A stretch of DNA of 64,000 nt from Actinomycetes bacterium (GCA_021848365.1 JAJZUS010000001.1:1-64000); one strand, 5' to 3'; positions 1 through 9,620 are shown, counted from the first letter of the stretch. The notes: generated by a model from the letters alone, not told the origin. A program made the numbers and translations.

Positions 1-746
1 GCAGCGTGCCCGCTGGAGGCTGTCGGCGTAGCCACTTCTTCAGGGTCCGGTGGTAGCGCTCGATGCTCCTATGTTTGTCAAGCCGCCTCTCGAACTCCCT
101 CAACGACGACGGACTTGGGCAGTGCGGTGAAGATCTGACCGTTGTCCGACAGCAGGGCCGTGGGAAAGCCCCAGGTCCGGCTGGTCGACAGGAACAGTGA
201 GAGGACGAGCTTCGCGGTGGCGACCGGCGCCGCGACCGAGCAGAGCACCGCGCGCGAGTAGTCGTCGATCAGGTTCACGATCTCGACCCCGGTGCCGTCC
301 TCGAGGCGCCAGTGGGTCATATCGGTCTGCCAGCACTCGTTGGGCCGCGTCGACTCGAAGCGCGTCCAGGTAGTGCGGGGGCGCTTCTCGGGCTGGGGCG
401 TGACGAAACCCCGGCGCACGAGGATCCGGTGGATCGTCGTGACCGACGGGGCGACGAGGCCCCGCTCCCTCAGGTGGTGGGCGATCGTGCGCGCCCCCGC
501 GTCGACCCCGAACTCGTCGAGCTCCTTGCGCAGCCCGACGACGAGGTCCTCCACCGCGGGGTCGGTGCGGTTGTCCGCGCTCTGGGGTCCGCGGCGCCTC
601 GTCGCGAGGGCGGCCTCGCCGCCCTCGCGGTAGAGGGCGACGTGACGCTGCACCCAGGACTTCGATCGGCCCACCGCTCGGGCGACCTCGCGCAGAGATC
701 GGCCCTCTCGCACCACGGCCTCGACGGCGTACACGGCCAGCTCCAT
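1..746 (-). pseudogene. IS481-type transposase, internally deleted and frameshifted
   Basis: Read from 746 downward, the frame encodes an N-terminal helix-turn-helix (GRSKSWVQRHV), a linker with a second HTH-like region, and the integrase core with the first two acidic residues (QTDMTHW and LSDNG). After about 115 the protein leaves the family pattern and stops at a TGA at 78-80. The family C-terminal motif IERYHRTLKKW, carrying the third acidic residue, reappears at about 22-70 in a different frame. About 30 codons expected between the two parts are missing, so the gene is dead. The remaining C-terminus lies outside the window. An upstream in-frame ATG at 788 is a possible alternative start. 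Confidence 0.85.
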
Positions 747-767
747 GGAACCACCCCACCACACGGT

Positions 768-802
768 GTCCCAGAAACCCTGAGACATGCCGTCCCAGAA
801 AC
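768..802. repeat. direct repeat near transposase 5-prime end, probable IS terminus
   Basis: The 11-mer GTCCCAGAAAC occurs at 768-778 and again at 792-802, 24 bp apart, just upstream of the transposase start. Repeated sequence at this place is expected for an insertion sequence end. The opposite end is outside the window, so the inverted partner cannot be checked. Confidence 0.5.
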
Positions 803-833
803 TATGGAACCGCAGACCTCCACCGGCTCCGGG

Positions 834-861
834 GCGCCGGCCCGGAGCCCCGGGCCGGCGC
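834..861 (-). terminator. perfect 12 bp GC-rich hairpin
   Basis: GCGCCGGCCCGG at 834-845 is followed by a 4 nt loop and its exact reverse complement at 850-861. It sits 13 bp past the stop of the repeat protein and between that gene and the insertion sequence. No T-tract follows on the minus strand, so it would be a non-canonical terminator or an mRNA 3-prime stabiliser. Confidence 0.55.
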
Positions 862-874
862 ACTCGACGTAGCC

Positions 875-3112
875 CTAGCGGACGACCACCTCGACGCGCG
901 ACGCAACCGTTCCCGAGCCGACTCCCTCCCCGGCCGACACCACCACCACCTTCCCGTGGTGCAGACGAGCGAGGTCGCGGCGCAATACCGCGGCGACGGC
1001 CGCCGCGCGGGCGGCACTCAACTGACGGACCCTTGACGCGGCCGAGGCCGGCGCGAAGCCGTAGAGGCTGACGCGCGTCACGCCCTGCGCCACGACCGAC
1101 GCGGCCAGCCGACTGACCTGCCGGGCGAGAGCGGTGCTCACCGCCGCCGACGAGGCGGCGAACGGCCCCACCGGCGCCACCATCCGCGCCGTCGGACTCC
1201 CGGTCCAGACGGCGTACAGCGTCTCGGCCACTCCGACAGTGAGCGTCGATCCCGCCGGGTAGACGGGACCCGAGCCCCGCGAGGAGGTACTCCAGCCGCG
1301 GAACGTGAAGCCCGGCCGCGATCGCACCGGCGCTCCCGGCAACGTGACCACACCACCGGGGTAGCTCGTGAGAGGCGCCATCGCCCCGCGACCACCGTTC
1401 AGGGAGAGGGCGATCCTGACCGGGGGCCGAGCGGTCCACTGCGCGAAGAGGGTGACCGGCGACGTGCTGAGCAGAACGGATCCCGCGGCGTAGGGAGTCC
1501 CGCTGCCGTCCGGCGCCGTGTTCCACCCGGCGAAGGTGAAGCCATCACGAGCCAGTGAGCCGGGACCCGGCAGAACGAGTGGCTGCCCGGCGGGGCCGCT
1601 GAGGGACGCCACCCCGCCGCGGGCCCCGTTGCCCGCGAACGTTACCGCGATCGACGGGATGACCGACCACTGCGCGTAGAGCACCCCCGAGGCGGCCGGC
1701 GCGTAGACGCTGCCACCCAGGCCGACGAGCGTCCCGCCATCGGGCGCCGTGAACCAACCGCTGAAGTCGAATCCGGGGCGAGTTGGCGACGGGAGGGTGA
1801 CCGGCGCACCCGAAGACGCCGTGACGCTCGACGGGTTGACGCTGCCGCCCACGGGGTCGAAAGTGAGGACGACCGTGCTCGTCGCCCACTGGGCGTAGAG
1901 CGTGACGTCGGCGGTCGGGGTGTACGAGGCGCCACCGACTCCCACCAGGGATCCTCCGGCTGGCGCCGTGTACCAGCCCTCGAATCGGAAGCCGGGATAG
2001 ATCGGCGTGGGCAGGGTGAGGGCGGTCGAGCCCGGCACGTACGTCAGGGTGGGACTGGTGGTCGTCCCCCCGTCACCCGCCAGGTTCACCGTGATCGCCG
2101 TGGCCGACCACTGGGCGTAGAGGGTCAGGCTGGACGATGGAGTGTAGGACGCTCCCCCGGCAGCGACCAACGTCCCGCCCGCGGCCGCCGAGTACCAGCC
2201 ATTGAAGGAGTATCCACCTCGCGATGGTGTGGGCAGCGACAGTGCGGGACCGCCCGCCGTGTAGACGAGCGAAGCCGTCGCCACGGTTCCGCCGTTCGCG
2301 TCGAGGGTCACCAGCGTGCTCGTGGCACTCCACTGCGCGTAGAGGGTGAGCGACTGCGTCGGCGTGTAGGCATCGCCGGCACCGCCCACGAGCACTCCCC
2401 CCGACGACGCCGTGTACCAGCCCGCGAAGCTGTAGCCGGTGCGTGTTGGAGTGGGCAGCGTGACGGGTGACGATCCCGTGGTGAACACCGACGCCGACGG
2501 CGACACCGCCCCGCCGCCAGCGTTGAACGTCACCGTGTACGACGCAGCCGACCACTGCGCGAAGAGATTCAGGGATCCCGACGTGAAGTCGTACGTCGCG
2601 CCGTTCGCATAGGAGCTGCCCGTGCCGGTGGCCGTCGTAGACCAACCCGCGAAGGTGTACCCAGGATTGGAGAACGCGGGACTCAGGTCTGCGAAGAGGG
2701 TAAGAGGAAGAGCAGTCGTCCCCGACTCAACGGCGTGGATCGTGTCGCTCCCATTGGCATTCTCATAGAAGGTGACGGAATTCGGCTGCCATTGTGCAAA
2801 GAGGAGAAGGTCGCCCAACGAGAAATCGTAGGTTTGGCCATCTGTGTATCTCGTTCCGGTTCCGTCAGCGACAGTATTCCATGAGACAAACTGATAGCCA
2901 GGATTCAGTAGCGGGGGTTGCAGATCCTTGAAAAGCGTCAAAGGCTGAGCCGTTAAACCTGACTGTGTGGCGAAATTATTGTCCTGGGGATTATCATTCT
3001 CGCCGAACGTGACAACTTGAACTGACGCTGAACTTGTTCCAGGTGTCACTACTATCAGCGCTAGCGGCAAGGTAATTACTGCAATTAGCGTGCGAAATAG
3101 CCTCTGCAACAC
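875..3112 (-). CDS. secreted protein with eight InlB-type B-repeats and an OmpA-like C-terminus
   Basis: The 745-residue product has a signal peptide (about residues 1-30, hydrophobic IAVITLPLALIVV, then SSAS). Eight repeats of 70 to 80 residues follow, each ending in a GY/GF-x-F-x-GW motif, a Gly/Thr-rich stretch and LYAQW or LFAQW; this is the Listeria-Bacteroides (InlB B-repeat, Flg_new) unit. The last about 95 residues resemble a truncated OmpA-like fold (RAAAVAAVLRRDL), which in other proteins contacts peptidoglycan. The GTG start at 3112 has AGGAG 5 nt upstream. The 5-prime third is visibly AT-richer than the rest and codon use is less biased, suggesting acquisition. Family members are surface or secreted adhesins; the exact role here is unknown. 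Confidence 0.85.
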   Translation of the reverse strand: MLQRLFRTLIAVITLPLALIVVTPGTSSASVQVVTFGENDNPQDNNFATQSGLTAQPLTLFKDLQPPLLNPGYQFVSWNTVADGTGTRYTDGQTYDFSLGDLLLFAQWQPNSVTFYENANGSDTIHAVESGTTALPLTLFADLSPAFSNPGYTFAGWSTTATGTGSSYANGATYDFTSGSLNLFAQWSAASYTVTFNAGGGAVSPSASVFTTGSSPVTLPTPTRTGYSFAGWYTASSGGVLVGGAGDAYTPTQSLTLYAQWSATSTLVTLDANGGTVATASLVYTAGGPALSLPTPSRGGYSFNGWYSAAAGGTLVAAGGASYTPSSSLTLYAQWSATAITVNLAGDGGTTTSPTLTYVPGSTALTLPTPIYPGFRFEGWYTAPAGGSLVGVGGASYTPTADVTLYAQWATSTVVLTFDPVGGSVNPSSVTASSGAPVTLPSPTRPGFDFSGWFTAPDGGTLVGLGGSVYAPAASGVLYAQWSVIPSIAVTFAGNGARGGVASLSGPAGQPLVLPGPGSLARDGFTFAGWNTAPDGSGTPYAAGSVLLSTSPVTLFAQWTARPPVRIALSLNGGRGAMAPLTSYPGGVVTLPGAPVRSRPGFTFRGWSTSSRGSGPVYPAGSTLTVGVAETLYAVWTGSPTARMVAPVGPFAASSAAVSTALARQVSRLAASVVAQGVTRVSLYGFAPASAASRVRQLSAARAAAVAAVLRRDLARLHHGKVVVVSAGEGVGSGTVASRVEVVVR

Positions 3113-3275
3113 TCACTCCTGTCATCTTGGTCGCCGCGTATCCGCGACTGGAAGTGAAGCGCAGATTCTCTTGGCCCCTTTCAGGGAACTCGAGCTTCAC
3201 TGTGAACCTAAGACTCAACGGTCGCGTATGACAGTGAATCGATTTAACTTCTCAGAACGATGAAGTTTCGTCAGT
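3113..3275 (-). promoter_or_regulatory. AT-rich intergenic region upstream of the repeat protein
   Basis: This 163 bp gap is the most AT-rich part of the window. A TAGGTT at 3205-3210 (minus strand) is a possible -10 box giving a leader of roughly 85 nt. No clear -35 element or operator was found. Confidence 0.35.
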
Positions 3276-4112
3276 TCAGCCCTGCGCGTCGCGCTGGCGA
3301 GCGATCTCGAAGGCGGCGATGGACACGGCGACCCCCGCGTTGAGGGACTCCACGCGTCCGCGCTGCGGAATCGAGGCGACGACGGAGCACCGCTTGCGAG
3401 TCAGCGGAGCCAGCCCCTTCTCCTCGCCACCGACCACGAGAGCCACCGGACCGGAGCCCAGGTCGAGGTCGTAGAGGGAGGTCGTCGACTCTCCCGCAAG
3501 TCCAACCGTCAACACTCCGGCGCGGTTCATGCTGTCGAGAGCCGCCGGGATTCCCCCGACGTCGCAGAAGTCGAGGTACTCGATCGCGCCCGCTGCCGTC
3601 TTGGTGACGGTCGGCACGACGCGCGCCGCCCGGTGACGCGGCAACACCACGCCGGTCACACCGGCACCATCGGCGCTTCGCAGCATGGCTCCCAGGTTTC
3701 GGGGATCGGTCACGCCATCGCTCACCAGTAAGAAGGCTCGGGGGTCATCGAGGAGCTCGTCGAGCCCCACCGTGGGGATCGGCTCGGCGAAGGCCACGAC
3801 GCCCTGGTGGCCCTCGGTGCGCGCCTCGCGATCGAGCCGGGCCATCGAGATGAGCTGCACTGCGGTTCGGCGCCGCTGCGCCTCGATCTCGATGGCGTCG
3901 AGGATGGGCGACGGATCCTGGCCGTCGGCGATGAGAACCCGGCGCACGGTCCGACGCTGCGCCCGCAACAGCTCGAGGACGGCGCGACGTCCTTCGACCT
4001 GCTCGCCGCCAACGCCGTCGGCGTCACGCCGGGGACGACCCGTGGGTGCGGGGGAACGACGGCGTGCGGGAGGACGGCCGGCGGGACTGCGGCGCGGGGG
4101 GCGGGGCGTCAC
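3276..4112 (-). CDS. rlmB: 23S rRNA (guanosine-2'-O-)-methyltransferase RlmB family (SpoU/TrmH)
   Basis: The product is 278 residues. After a basic, Arg/Pro-rich N-terminus (about 35 residues) comes the substrate-binding domain (VEGRRAVLELL) and then the SpoU methyltransferase domain with the knotted-fold motifs DPRNLGAMLRSADGAG, VALVVGGEEKGL and SIPQRGRVESLNAGVAVSI. The family methylates the ribose of G2251 in 23S rRNA using S-adenosylmethionine. The GTG start at 4112 overlaps the ispDF stop as GTGA, so translation is probably coupled. A longer open frame runs upstream but is only the antisense shadow of ispDF. Confidence 0.92.
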   Translation of the reverse strand: MTPRPPRRSPAGRPPARRRSPAPTGRPRRDADGVGGEQVEGRRAVLELLRAQRRTVRRVLIADGQDPSPILDAIEIEAQRRRTAVQLISMARLDREARTEGHQGVVAFAEPIPTVGLDELLDDPRAFLLVSDGVTDPRNLGAMLRSADGAGVTGVVLPRHRAARVVPTVTKTAAGAIEYLDFCDVGGIPAALDSMNRAGVLTVGLAGESTTSLYDLDLGSGPVALVVGGEEKGLAPLTRKRCSVVASIPQRGRVESLNAGVAVSIAAFEIARQRDAQG

Positions 4113-5203
4113 GCGACCACCACCAGGGCGACGGCGGTGGCGCCGATCCCCTCCGCTCGCCCGAGGGCTCCGAGGCCCTCGGTCGTCGTGGCCTTCACGG
4201 AGACCGGCGCCCCGAGGACGTCGGAGAGCGCGGCGGCCATCGAGGGCATGTAGGCGGCGAGTCGTGGGCGTTCGGCGACGATGGTCACGTCCGCCGAGAC
4301 GGGTTGGAATCCGGCTACCCTCACGCGATCGACGACCCGCACGAGCAGCTCGCGCGAGGAGATCCCCGCGGTGGCCGGGTCCGAGTCGGGGAAGTGTCGA
4401 CCGAGGTCCCCGAGACCGGCCGCCCCGAGGAGGGCGTCGCAGAGGGCGTGGGTCGCGGCGTCGGCGTCGGAGTGCCCGGCGAGTCCGGGGCCCTCGAGGG
4501 TCAGCAGGCCGAGGGCGAGGGGACGGGAGGGATCGTCGCTGAATCGGTGGACGTCGAGACCGTTGCCGATGCGCAGCGAGCCACCGGCACGGAGGCGCTC
4601 GAGGTCCGCGGGCGCGGTGATCTTCACGTTGCCCGGGTCGCCGCTCACGACCACGACCCGTCCACCCGTCGCCTCGACGAGTCCGGCGTCGTCCGTGGCG
4701 TCGGACGCCCCGGCGTGCGCGGCCTCCAGCACGACCCGGCGGAAGGCTTGGGGCGTCTGGACCGTGACGAGGTCGTCGCGGGGAATCGTGGCGAGGACGT
4801 CCGCTCGACTCGCGTCGATGCGCTTCACCGTGTCGGTGACGGGCAGTCCCGGAATCGCTCCGTCGACCCCGTCGACGAGGGCGTCGACGACCCGGCGGAA
4901 GAGGTCGGGGCGGGCCGCGGGACGGGCGGCGTCGTGGACCACGACGACGTCCGCGTCGCCGCACGCGGCGAGACCGGCGCGCACCGACGCCGAGCGCGAG
5001 TCGCCGCCGGTGACGACGGCGTCGGCCCCTTCGCCGTCGCCCGCGTAGTCGTCGGGCACGACGAGGACCACGCGCTGGGCCACGCTCCGGGCGGCCGCAA
5101 CGCTCGCCGCGGCGACCGTGCCGCCGGCGAGACGGGCGAACTGCTTGGGCCCGCCGAAGCGGACACCTCGGCCGCCGGCGACCACGACGGCGGCGACGGC
5201 CAT
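4109..5203 (-). CDS. ispDF: bifunctional IspD/IspF of the MEP isoprenoid pathway
   Basis: This 364-residue fusion makes two steps of isopentenyl diphosphate synthesis: MEP cytidylyltransferase (about residues 1-215, AAVVVAGGRGVRFGGPKQF, VVHDAARP) and 2-C-methylerythritol 2,4-cyclodiphosphate synthase (about 216-364, GNGLDVHRF, GHSDADAATHALCDALLG, HFPDSDP, VKATTTEGLG). Metal ligands Asp and His of IspF are present. The ATG at 5203 lies 2 bp after the carD stop. Fused IspDF is known in several bacterial groups. The open frame extends upstream through carD in another phase, which is not coding. Confidence 0.93.
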   Translation of the reverse strand: MAVAAVVVAGGRGVRFGGPKQFARLAGGTVAAASVAAARSVAQRVVLVVPDDYAGDGEGADAVVTGGDSRSASVRAGLAACGDADVVVVHDAARPAARPDLFRRVVDALVDGVDGAIPGLPVTDTVKRIDASRADVLATIPRDDLVTVQTPQAFRRVVLEAAHAGASDATDDAGLVEATGGRVVVVSGDPGNVKITAPADLERLRAGGSLRIGNGLDVHRFSDDPSRPLALGLLTLEGPGLAGHSDADAATHALCDALLGAAGLGDLGRHFPDSDPATAGISSRELLVRVVDRVRVAGFQPVSADVTIVAERPRLAAYMPSMAAALSDVLGAPVSVKATTTEGLGALGRAEGIGATAVALVVVA

Positions 5204-5205
5204 GG

Positions 5206-5700
5206 CTACGGCAGGACCGAGGCCAGCTTCTCCTCGGCGGCCTCCGTGTCGATGTTGAGGGCGAAGGTCAGCTCCGAGACGAGGATCTGGCGGGCGCGGG
5301 TGAGCATGCGCTTCTCCCCGGCCGAGAGGCCCTTGTCCTTGTCGCGGATCGAGAGGTTTCGAACGACCTCCGCCACCTGGTAGATGTCGCCGGAGCGGAG
5401 CTTCTCGGAGTGGTTCTTGAACCGGCGCGACCAGTTGGTCGGCATGCGCGCTTCCTTCTTGCGCAGCACCGCGAAGACCTCTTCGACCTCCTCGTCGTTG
5501 ATGACGTCGCGCAGCCCCACCGCCTCGGCGTTGGCGACCGGGACCATGAGGACGAGGTCCGAGTAGGCCACCTTCAGCTTCAGGTAGTCCTGCTTGACCT
5601 CGAAGGCCGTGATCTTCTCCACCTTCTCCACCACGCAGGCGCCGTGGTGGGGGTACACCAGACGGTCGCCCTTCTTGTACTTGCGGGTCGTGGTCGTCAT
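5206..5700 (-). CDS. carD: CarD family RNA polymerase-binding transcription regulator
   Basis: The 164-residue product starts with the RNA polymerase interaction domain (YKKGDRLVYPHHGACVVEKVE, Tudor-like) and continues with the helical DNA-binding domain (RRFKNHSEKLRSGDIYQVAEVVRNL, LSAGEKRMLTRARQIL), including the conserved Trp of NWSRRFKNH that wedges the upstream edge of the transcription bubble. CarD stabilises open complexes at rRNA and other promoters and is essential in mycobacteria. The ATG at 5700 has TAGGAG upstream. A gap of 57 bp separates it from radA, with a possible promoter; ispDF follows 2 bp downstream, an arrangement common in actinobacteria. Confidence 0.95.
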   Translation of the reverse strand: MTTTTRKYKKGDRLVYPHHGACVVEKVEKITAFEVKQDYLKLKVAYSDLVLMVPVANAEAVGLRDVINDEEVEEVFAVLRKKEARMPTNWSRRFKNHSEKLRSGDIYQVAEVVRNLSIRDKDKGLSAGEKRMLTRARQILVSELTFALNIDTEAAEEKLASVLP

Positions 5701-5743
5701 CGCACACTCCTACCCCGACCGAACCGCGGTCTGGGGATTGACC

Positions 5744-5749
5744 ATTCTA
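5744..5749 (-). promoter_or_regulatory. candidate -10 element for carD
   Basis: TAGAAT on the minus strand, preceded by TGG, resembles an extended -10 box. It would give a leader of about 37 nt before carD. No good -35 hexamer is visible at 17 bp. Confidence 0.4.
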
Positions 5750-5757
5750 CCAGACGG

Positions 5758-7095
5758 CTACGGGTTATCGACCAGCCCCAGTCCGTCGAGCACCTCGTCG
5801 AGGCGGTGGGCGACGGTCACCTCGAGGCCCGAGGCCCCGTCGGCCGTCCCCGAGGGGGCGATGACCCGCCGTACTCCCCGGCGCCGCAACGCGTCGAGGC
5901 GCCGGTCGAGGCCGGCGACCGGACGCAGCTCGCCCGCGAGCCCGACCTCGCCCACCACGGCGGTGTCGCGGGGGACGCGCACCCCCGAGCGGGCCGAGGC
6001 GACGGCCACGGCGAGCGCGACGTCGACCCCGGGCTCGCTGGCCGGGAGGGCCCCGGCGGTCGTGGCGAAGACGTCGCGACCGCCCAATCCCGTGGCGCAG
6101 CGGGCCTCGAGGACGGCGAGCATCAGCGCGAGCCGAGGTCCCGACACCTGGTGGGCGACCCGGCGGGGAGTCCCGTCGGCCGCCGTGACGAGGGCCTGGA
6201 CCTCGACGGGCCAGGCTCGCGTGCCGTCGAGCGTGGCCGTCCAGACGACGCCCGGGACGTCGAGGGCCGGTCCGGGCCCCGCTCCGAGCCCGTCGGGGTC
6301 CTCACGCATCCCGTCGTCACCGAGCACGAAGAGGCCCACCTCACCGGTCGGCCCGAAGCGGTGCTTGAGGGCCCGCACCACCCGGGATGGCCCGTAGCGG
6401 TCTCCCTCGACCCGCACCACGGTGTCGACCAGGTGCTCCAGGGCCCGCGGTCCGGCGAGGTCGCCGTCCTTCGTGACGTGTCCGACGAGGAGGAGGGCCG
6501 TCCCGGTATCCCGGGCGGCGGCGCAGAGCCGCTCGGCCACCTGGCGGACCTGGCCCACCGACCCCGTGGCCCCGGCGAGGGCGTCGTCCCGAGTCGCCGA
6601 GATCGAGTCGACGACGCAGAGCGTCGGGCGGTGCGAGCGCAGCACGCGCTCGGCGTCCTCGACCACGGAGCTCGCGACGACGGCGAGGTGCTCGGGCACG
6701 GGCCCCAGACGACGGGCCCGGCCGGCCACCTGGGCGGCCGACTCCTCCGCGGCGACGAGGATGACGGGGACCCCCGTGAGCGCCACCTGACGCAGGACGC
6801 CGAGGGCGAGGGTCGACTTGCCGACGCCGGGCTCCCCGAAGAGGAGCGTCGAGGAGCCCGCGACCAGTCCGCCACCGAGCACCCGATCGAGCTCGCCGAT
6901 CCCCGTCGAGCGCGGCGGCTCGATGCTGACCTCCGCCGCCCGCAGCGGCGTCGGCGACGACGACCCGACGTCGGCCTCGGAGGTCTCGACCAGCGTGTTC
7001 CAGGCCTGGCAGGACGGGCACCGCCCCGCCCACTTGAGCGACGGCGCGCCACACGCCCCGCACCGGTGAGTCGCTCGCGTTCGCACGGGCCGCAC
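5758..7095 (-). CDS. radA: DNA repair protein RadA/Sms
   Basis: The 445-residue protein has the N-terminal zinc finger (CGACGAPSLKWAGRCPSC), a RecA-like ATPase with Walker A GEPGVGKST and Walker B-like TLCVVDSIS, and the C-terminal Lon-protease-like domain. RadA drives branch migration and processing of recombination intermediates. The family KNRFG motif, which is needed for activity in characterised RadA proteins, reads KHRFG here (ALKHRFGPTGEVG). It starts at GTG 7095, 17 bp after clpC, and is probably transcribed with clpC, a common pairing in Gram-positive bacteria. Confidence 0.93.
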   Translation of the reverse strand: MRPVRTRATHRCGACGAPSLKWAGRCPSCQAWNTLVETSEADVGSSSPTPLRAAEVSIEPPRSTGIGELDRVLGGGLVAGSSTLLFGEPGVGKSTLALGVLRQVALTGVPVILVAAEESAAQVAGRARRLGPVPEHLAVVASSVVEDAERVLRSHRPTLCVVDSISATRDDALAGATGSVGQVRQVAERLCAAARDTGTALLLVGHVTKDGDLAGPRALEHLVDTVVRVEGDRYGPSRVVRALKHRFGPTGEVGLFVLGDDGMREDPDGLGAGPGPALDVPGVVWTATLDGTRAWPVEVQALVTAADGTPRRVAHQVSGPRLALMLAVLEARCATGLGGRDVFATTAGALPASEPGVDVALAVAVASARSGVRVPRDTAVVGEVGLAGELRPVAGLDRRLDALRRRGVRRVIAPSGTADGASGLEVTVAHRLDEVLDGLGLVDNP

Positions 7096-7112
7096 GCTAG
7101 GCGGCGGGTGTG

Positions 7113-9620
7113 TCAGGCGTTCGGCGTCAGGTCCTCGAAGTCGACCGACGGCGGCAGGCCCTCGACGCCCTCGAACGTGAGGTGAGCGCCGTCGGGCCCC
7201 TCCTCGACGTCGACGACGATGGTCTGTCCGGCGTGGAACTCCTTGTAGAGGATCTTCTCGCTGAGCACGTCCTCGATGTACTGCTGGACGGCGCGACGCA
7301 GCGGTCGCGCCCCCAACTCGGGGTCGTAGCCCTTCTCGGCGAGGAATCCCTGGGCCGCGGCCGAGAGCTCGAGTCCCAGTCCCTGGACCGCCAGCTGCTC
7401 GCGCAGCCGTCCGATGAACAGGTCGGCGATGGCGATGACTTCGGGCTTGGTGAGCTCGTGGAAGACGATCGTCTCGTCGATGCGGTTCAGGAACTCCGGA
7501 CGGAAGTGGGCCTTCAGCGCCTGGGAGACCTTCTCCTTCATCCGCTCGTGGGTCACCAGGTCGGACCCCTTGCTGAAGCCGATGGAGGCCCGGCGCAAGT
7601 CGGCCGTCCCCAGGTTCGACGTCATGATCAGGATCGTGTTCTTGAAGTCCACGACTCGACCCTGGGAGTCGGTCAGACGTCCGTCTTCGAGGATCTGGAG
7701 CAGCGTGTTGAAGACGTCCGGGTGGGCCTTCTCGACCTCGTCGAAGAGCACCACCGAGAAGGGCTTGCGTCGCACCGCCTCGGTCAGCTGGCCACCCTCG
7801 TCGTAGCCGACGTAGCCCGGGGGCGAGCCCACCAGTCGGCTGACGGAGTGCTTCTCCATGTACTCGGACATGTCGAGCTGGATGAGGGCGTCCTCGTCGT
7901 CGAAGAGGAACTCCGCGAGGGTCTTCGCCAGCTCGGTCTTGCCAACGCCGGTCGGGCCGAGGAAGATGAACGACCCCCCGGGACGCTTCGGGTCCTTGAG
8001 GCCGGCGCGGGTACGCCGGATCGCCCGGCTCAGCGCCGAGATGGCCTCGTCCTGGCCGATGATCCGCTTGTGGAGCTCGTCCTCCATGCGCAGCAGCTTG
8101 GAGGTCTCCTCCTCAGTGAGGCGGTAGACGGGGATGCCGGTCCAGTTGGCCAGGACCTCGGCGATCGTCTCCTCGTCCACGAGGTCGAAGGTCTTGCCTC
8201 CGGAGGCCGCGACGGTCGCGTCGAGCTCCTCCTTCTTCGCCACGAGCTCGCGCTCCTGCTCCTCGAGGGCCTTCGCCTGCTCGAGGGCGCCACGCTCCAT
8301 GGCCGTCTCCTTGTCGGCGCGGACGCGCACCAAGTCCTCGTCGATCTTGCGGGAAGCGGGCGGGGCGTCCATGCGCCGGATCCGCAGGCGGCTCCCCGCC
8401 TCGTCGATCAGGTCGATGGCCTTGTCGGGCAGGAACCGGTCGGCGATGTAGCGGTCGGCCAGGTTGGCCGCGGCCACCAGGGCCTGGTCGGTGATCTTGA
8501 CGGCGTGGAACTCCTCGTAGACCTCGCGCAGGCCCTTCAGGATCTCGATCGTCATCGCCACGGAGGGCTGGTCGACCTTGACCGGCTGGAACCGGCGCTC
8601 GAGGGCCGCGTCCTTCTCGATGTGCTTGCGGTACTCGTCGATGGTCGTCGCCCCGACGGTCTGCAGCTCGCCGCGGGCCAGCATCGGCTTGAGGATCGAG
8701 GCCGCGTCGATCGCGCCCTCGGCCGCGCCGGCGCCCACCAGCGTGTGGATCTCGTCGATGAAGAGGATGATGTCCCCGCGGGTGCGGATCTCCTTCAGCA
8801 CCTTCTTCAAGCGCTCCTCGAAGTCACCGCGGTAGCGACTGCCCGCCACCAGGGCCCCGAGGTCCAGCGTGTAGAGCTGCTTGTCGGCCAGGGTCACCGG
8901 AACCTGGTTCGCCACGATGCGCTGGGCCAGGCCCTCGACGATGGCCGTCTTGCCGACGCCGGGCTCGCCGATGAGGACCGGGTTGTTCTTCGTGCGCCGC
9001 GAGAGGACCTGCATGACCCTCTCGACTTCCTTCTCCCGTCCGACGAGCGGGTCGAGCTTGCCCTCGCGGGCGTACTGGGTGAGGTTACGCCCGAACTGGT
9101 CGAGCACGGCCGACCCGCCCTGGCCCTCGGCGTCGCCGGCCTTCTGACCGCTCGAGGAGACCGACGCGCCGGCCTCCTTGCCGCCCTGGCCCGACATCAT
9201 CTGGATGACCTGGTTCCGCACGCGCGCCATGTCGGCCCCCAGGTCGTTGAGGACCTGGGCGGCGACGCCGTCGCCCTCGCGAACGAGGCCCAGCAGCATG
9301 TGCTCGGTGCCGATGTAGGAGTGCCCCAACTGGAGCGCCTCGCGCAGGGAGAGCTCGAGCACCTTCTTCGCTCGGGGGGTGAAGGGGGGAGAGCCGGGCG
9401 ACGGGTTCGGGTTGGTCCCGATGGCCTCCTCGACCTTCTCCCGCACGACGTCGAATGTGATCCCCAGGGCGTCTAGGGCCTTCGCGGCCACACCCTCGCC
9501 CTCGCGGATCAGGCCGAGCAGGATGTGCTCGGTCCCGATGAAGGCGTGGTTGAGCTCACGAGCCTCCTCCTGGGCGAGTACGAGAACCCGCCGGGCCCGG
9601 TCAGTGAAGCGTTCGAACAA
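7113..9620 (-). CDS. clpC: ATP-dependent Clp protease ATP-binding subunit ClpC
   Basis: This 835-residue AAA+ unfoldase feeds substrates to ClpP. It contains two N-terminal Clp repeats ([19 protein letters not shown] and [19 protein letters not shown]), AAA module 1 ([17 protein letters not shown]), a UVR-containing middle domain, AAA module 2 ([22 protein letters not shown]) and the C-terminal ClpB-D2-like domain. The start is TTG at 9620 with AAAGGA seven bases upstream; no better start is near. It is divergent from the polyprenyl synthase gene, with 101 bp between starts. Confidence 0.96.
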   Translation of the reverse strand: MFERFTDRARRVLVLAQEEARELNHAFIGTEHILLGLIREGEGVAAKALDALGITFDVVREKVEEAIGTNPNPSPGSPPFTPRAKKVLELSLREALQLGHSYIGTEHMLLGLVREGDGVAAQVLNDLGADMARVRNQVIQMMSGQGGKEAGASVSSSGQKAGDAEGQGGSAVLDQFGRNLTQYAREGKLDPLVGREKEVERVMQVLSRRTKNNPVLIGEPGVGKTAIVEGLAQRIVANQVPVTLADKQLYTLDLGALVAGSRYRGDFEERLKKVLKEIRTRGDIILFIDEIHTLVGAGAAEGAIDAASILKPMLARGELQTVGATTIDEYRKHIEKDAALERRFQPVKVDQPSVAMTIEILKGLREVYEEFHAVKITDQALVAAANLADRYIADRFLPDKAIDLIDEAGSRLRIRRMDAPPASRKIDEDLVRVRADKETAMERGALEQAKALEEQERELVAKKEELDATVAASGGKTFDLVDEETIAEVLANWTGIPVYRLTEEETSKLLRMEDELHKRIIGQDEAISALSRAIRRTRAGLKDPKRPGGSFIFLGPTGVGKTELAKTLAEFLFDDEDALIQLDMSEYMEKHSVSRLVGSPPGYVGYDEGGQLTEAVRRKPFSVVLFDEVEKAHPDVFNTLLQILEDGRLTDSQGRVVDFKNTILIMTSNLGTADLRRASIGFSKGSDLVTHERMKEKVSQALKAHFRPEFLNRIDETIVFHELTKPEVIAIADLFIGRLREQLAVQGLGLELSAAAQGFLAEKGYDPELGARPLRRAVQQYIEDVLSEKILYKEFHAGQTIVVDVEEGPDGAHLTFEGVEGLPPSVDFEDLTPNA

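Noticed and set aside
4109-5707. 532-codon frame suggesting a larger IspDF with an N-terminal extension through carD
   Set aside because: CarD motifs are in a different phase over 5206-5700; the extension is low-complexity shadow sequence and ATG 5203 begins the IspD fold.
7110-9476. 788-codon open frame on the plus strand opposite clpC
   Set aside because: It lies wholly antisense to a canonical ClpC; high GC leaves long stop-free antisense frames, and its translation has no recognisable motif.
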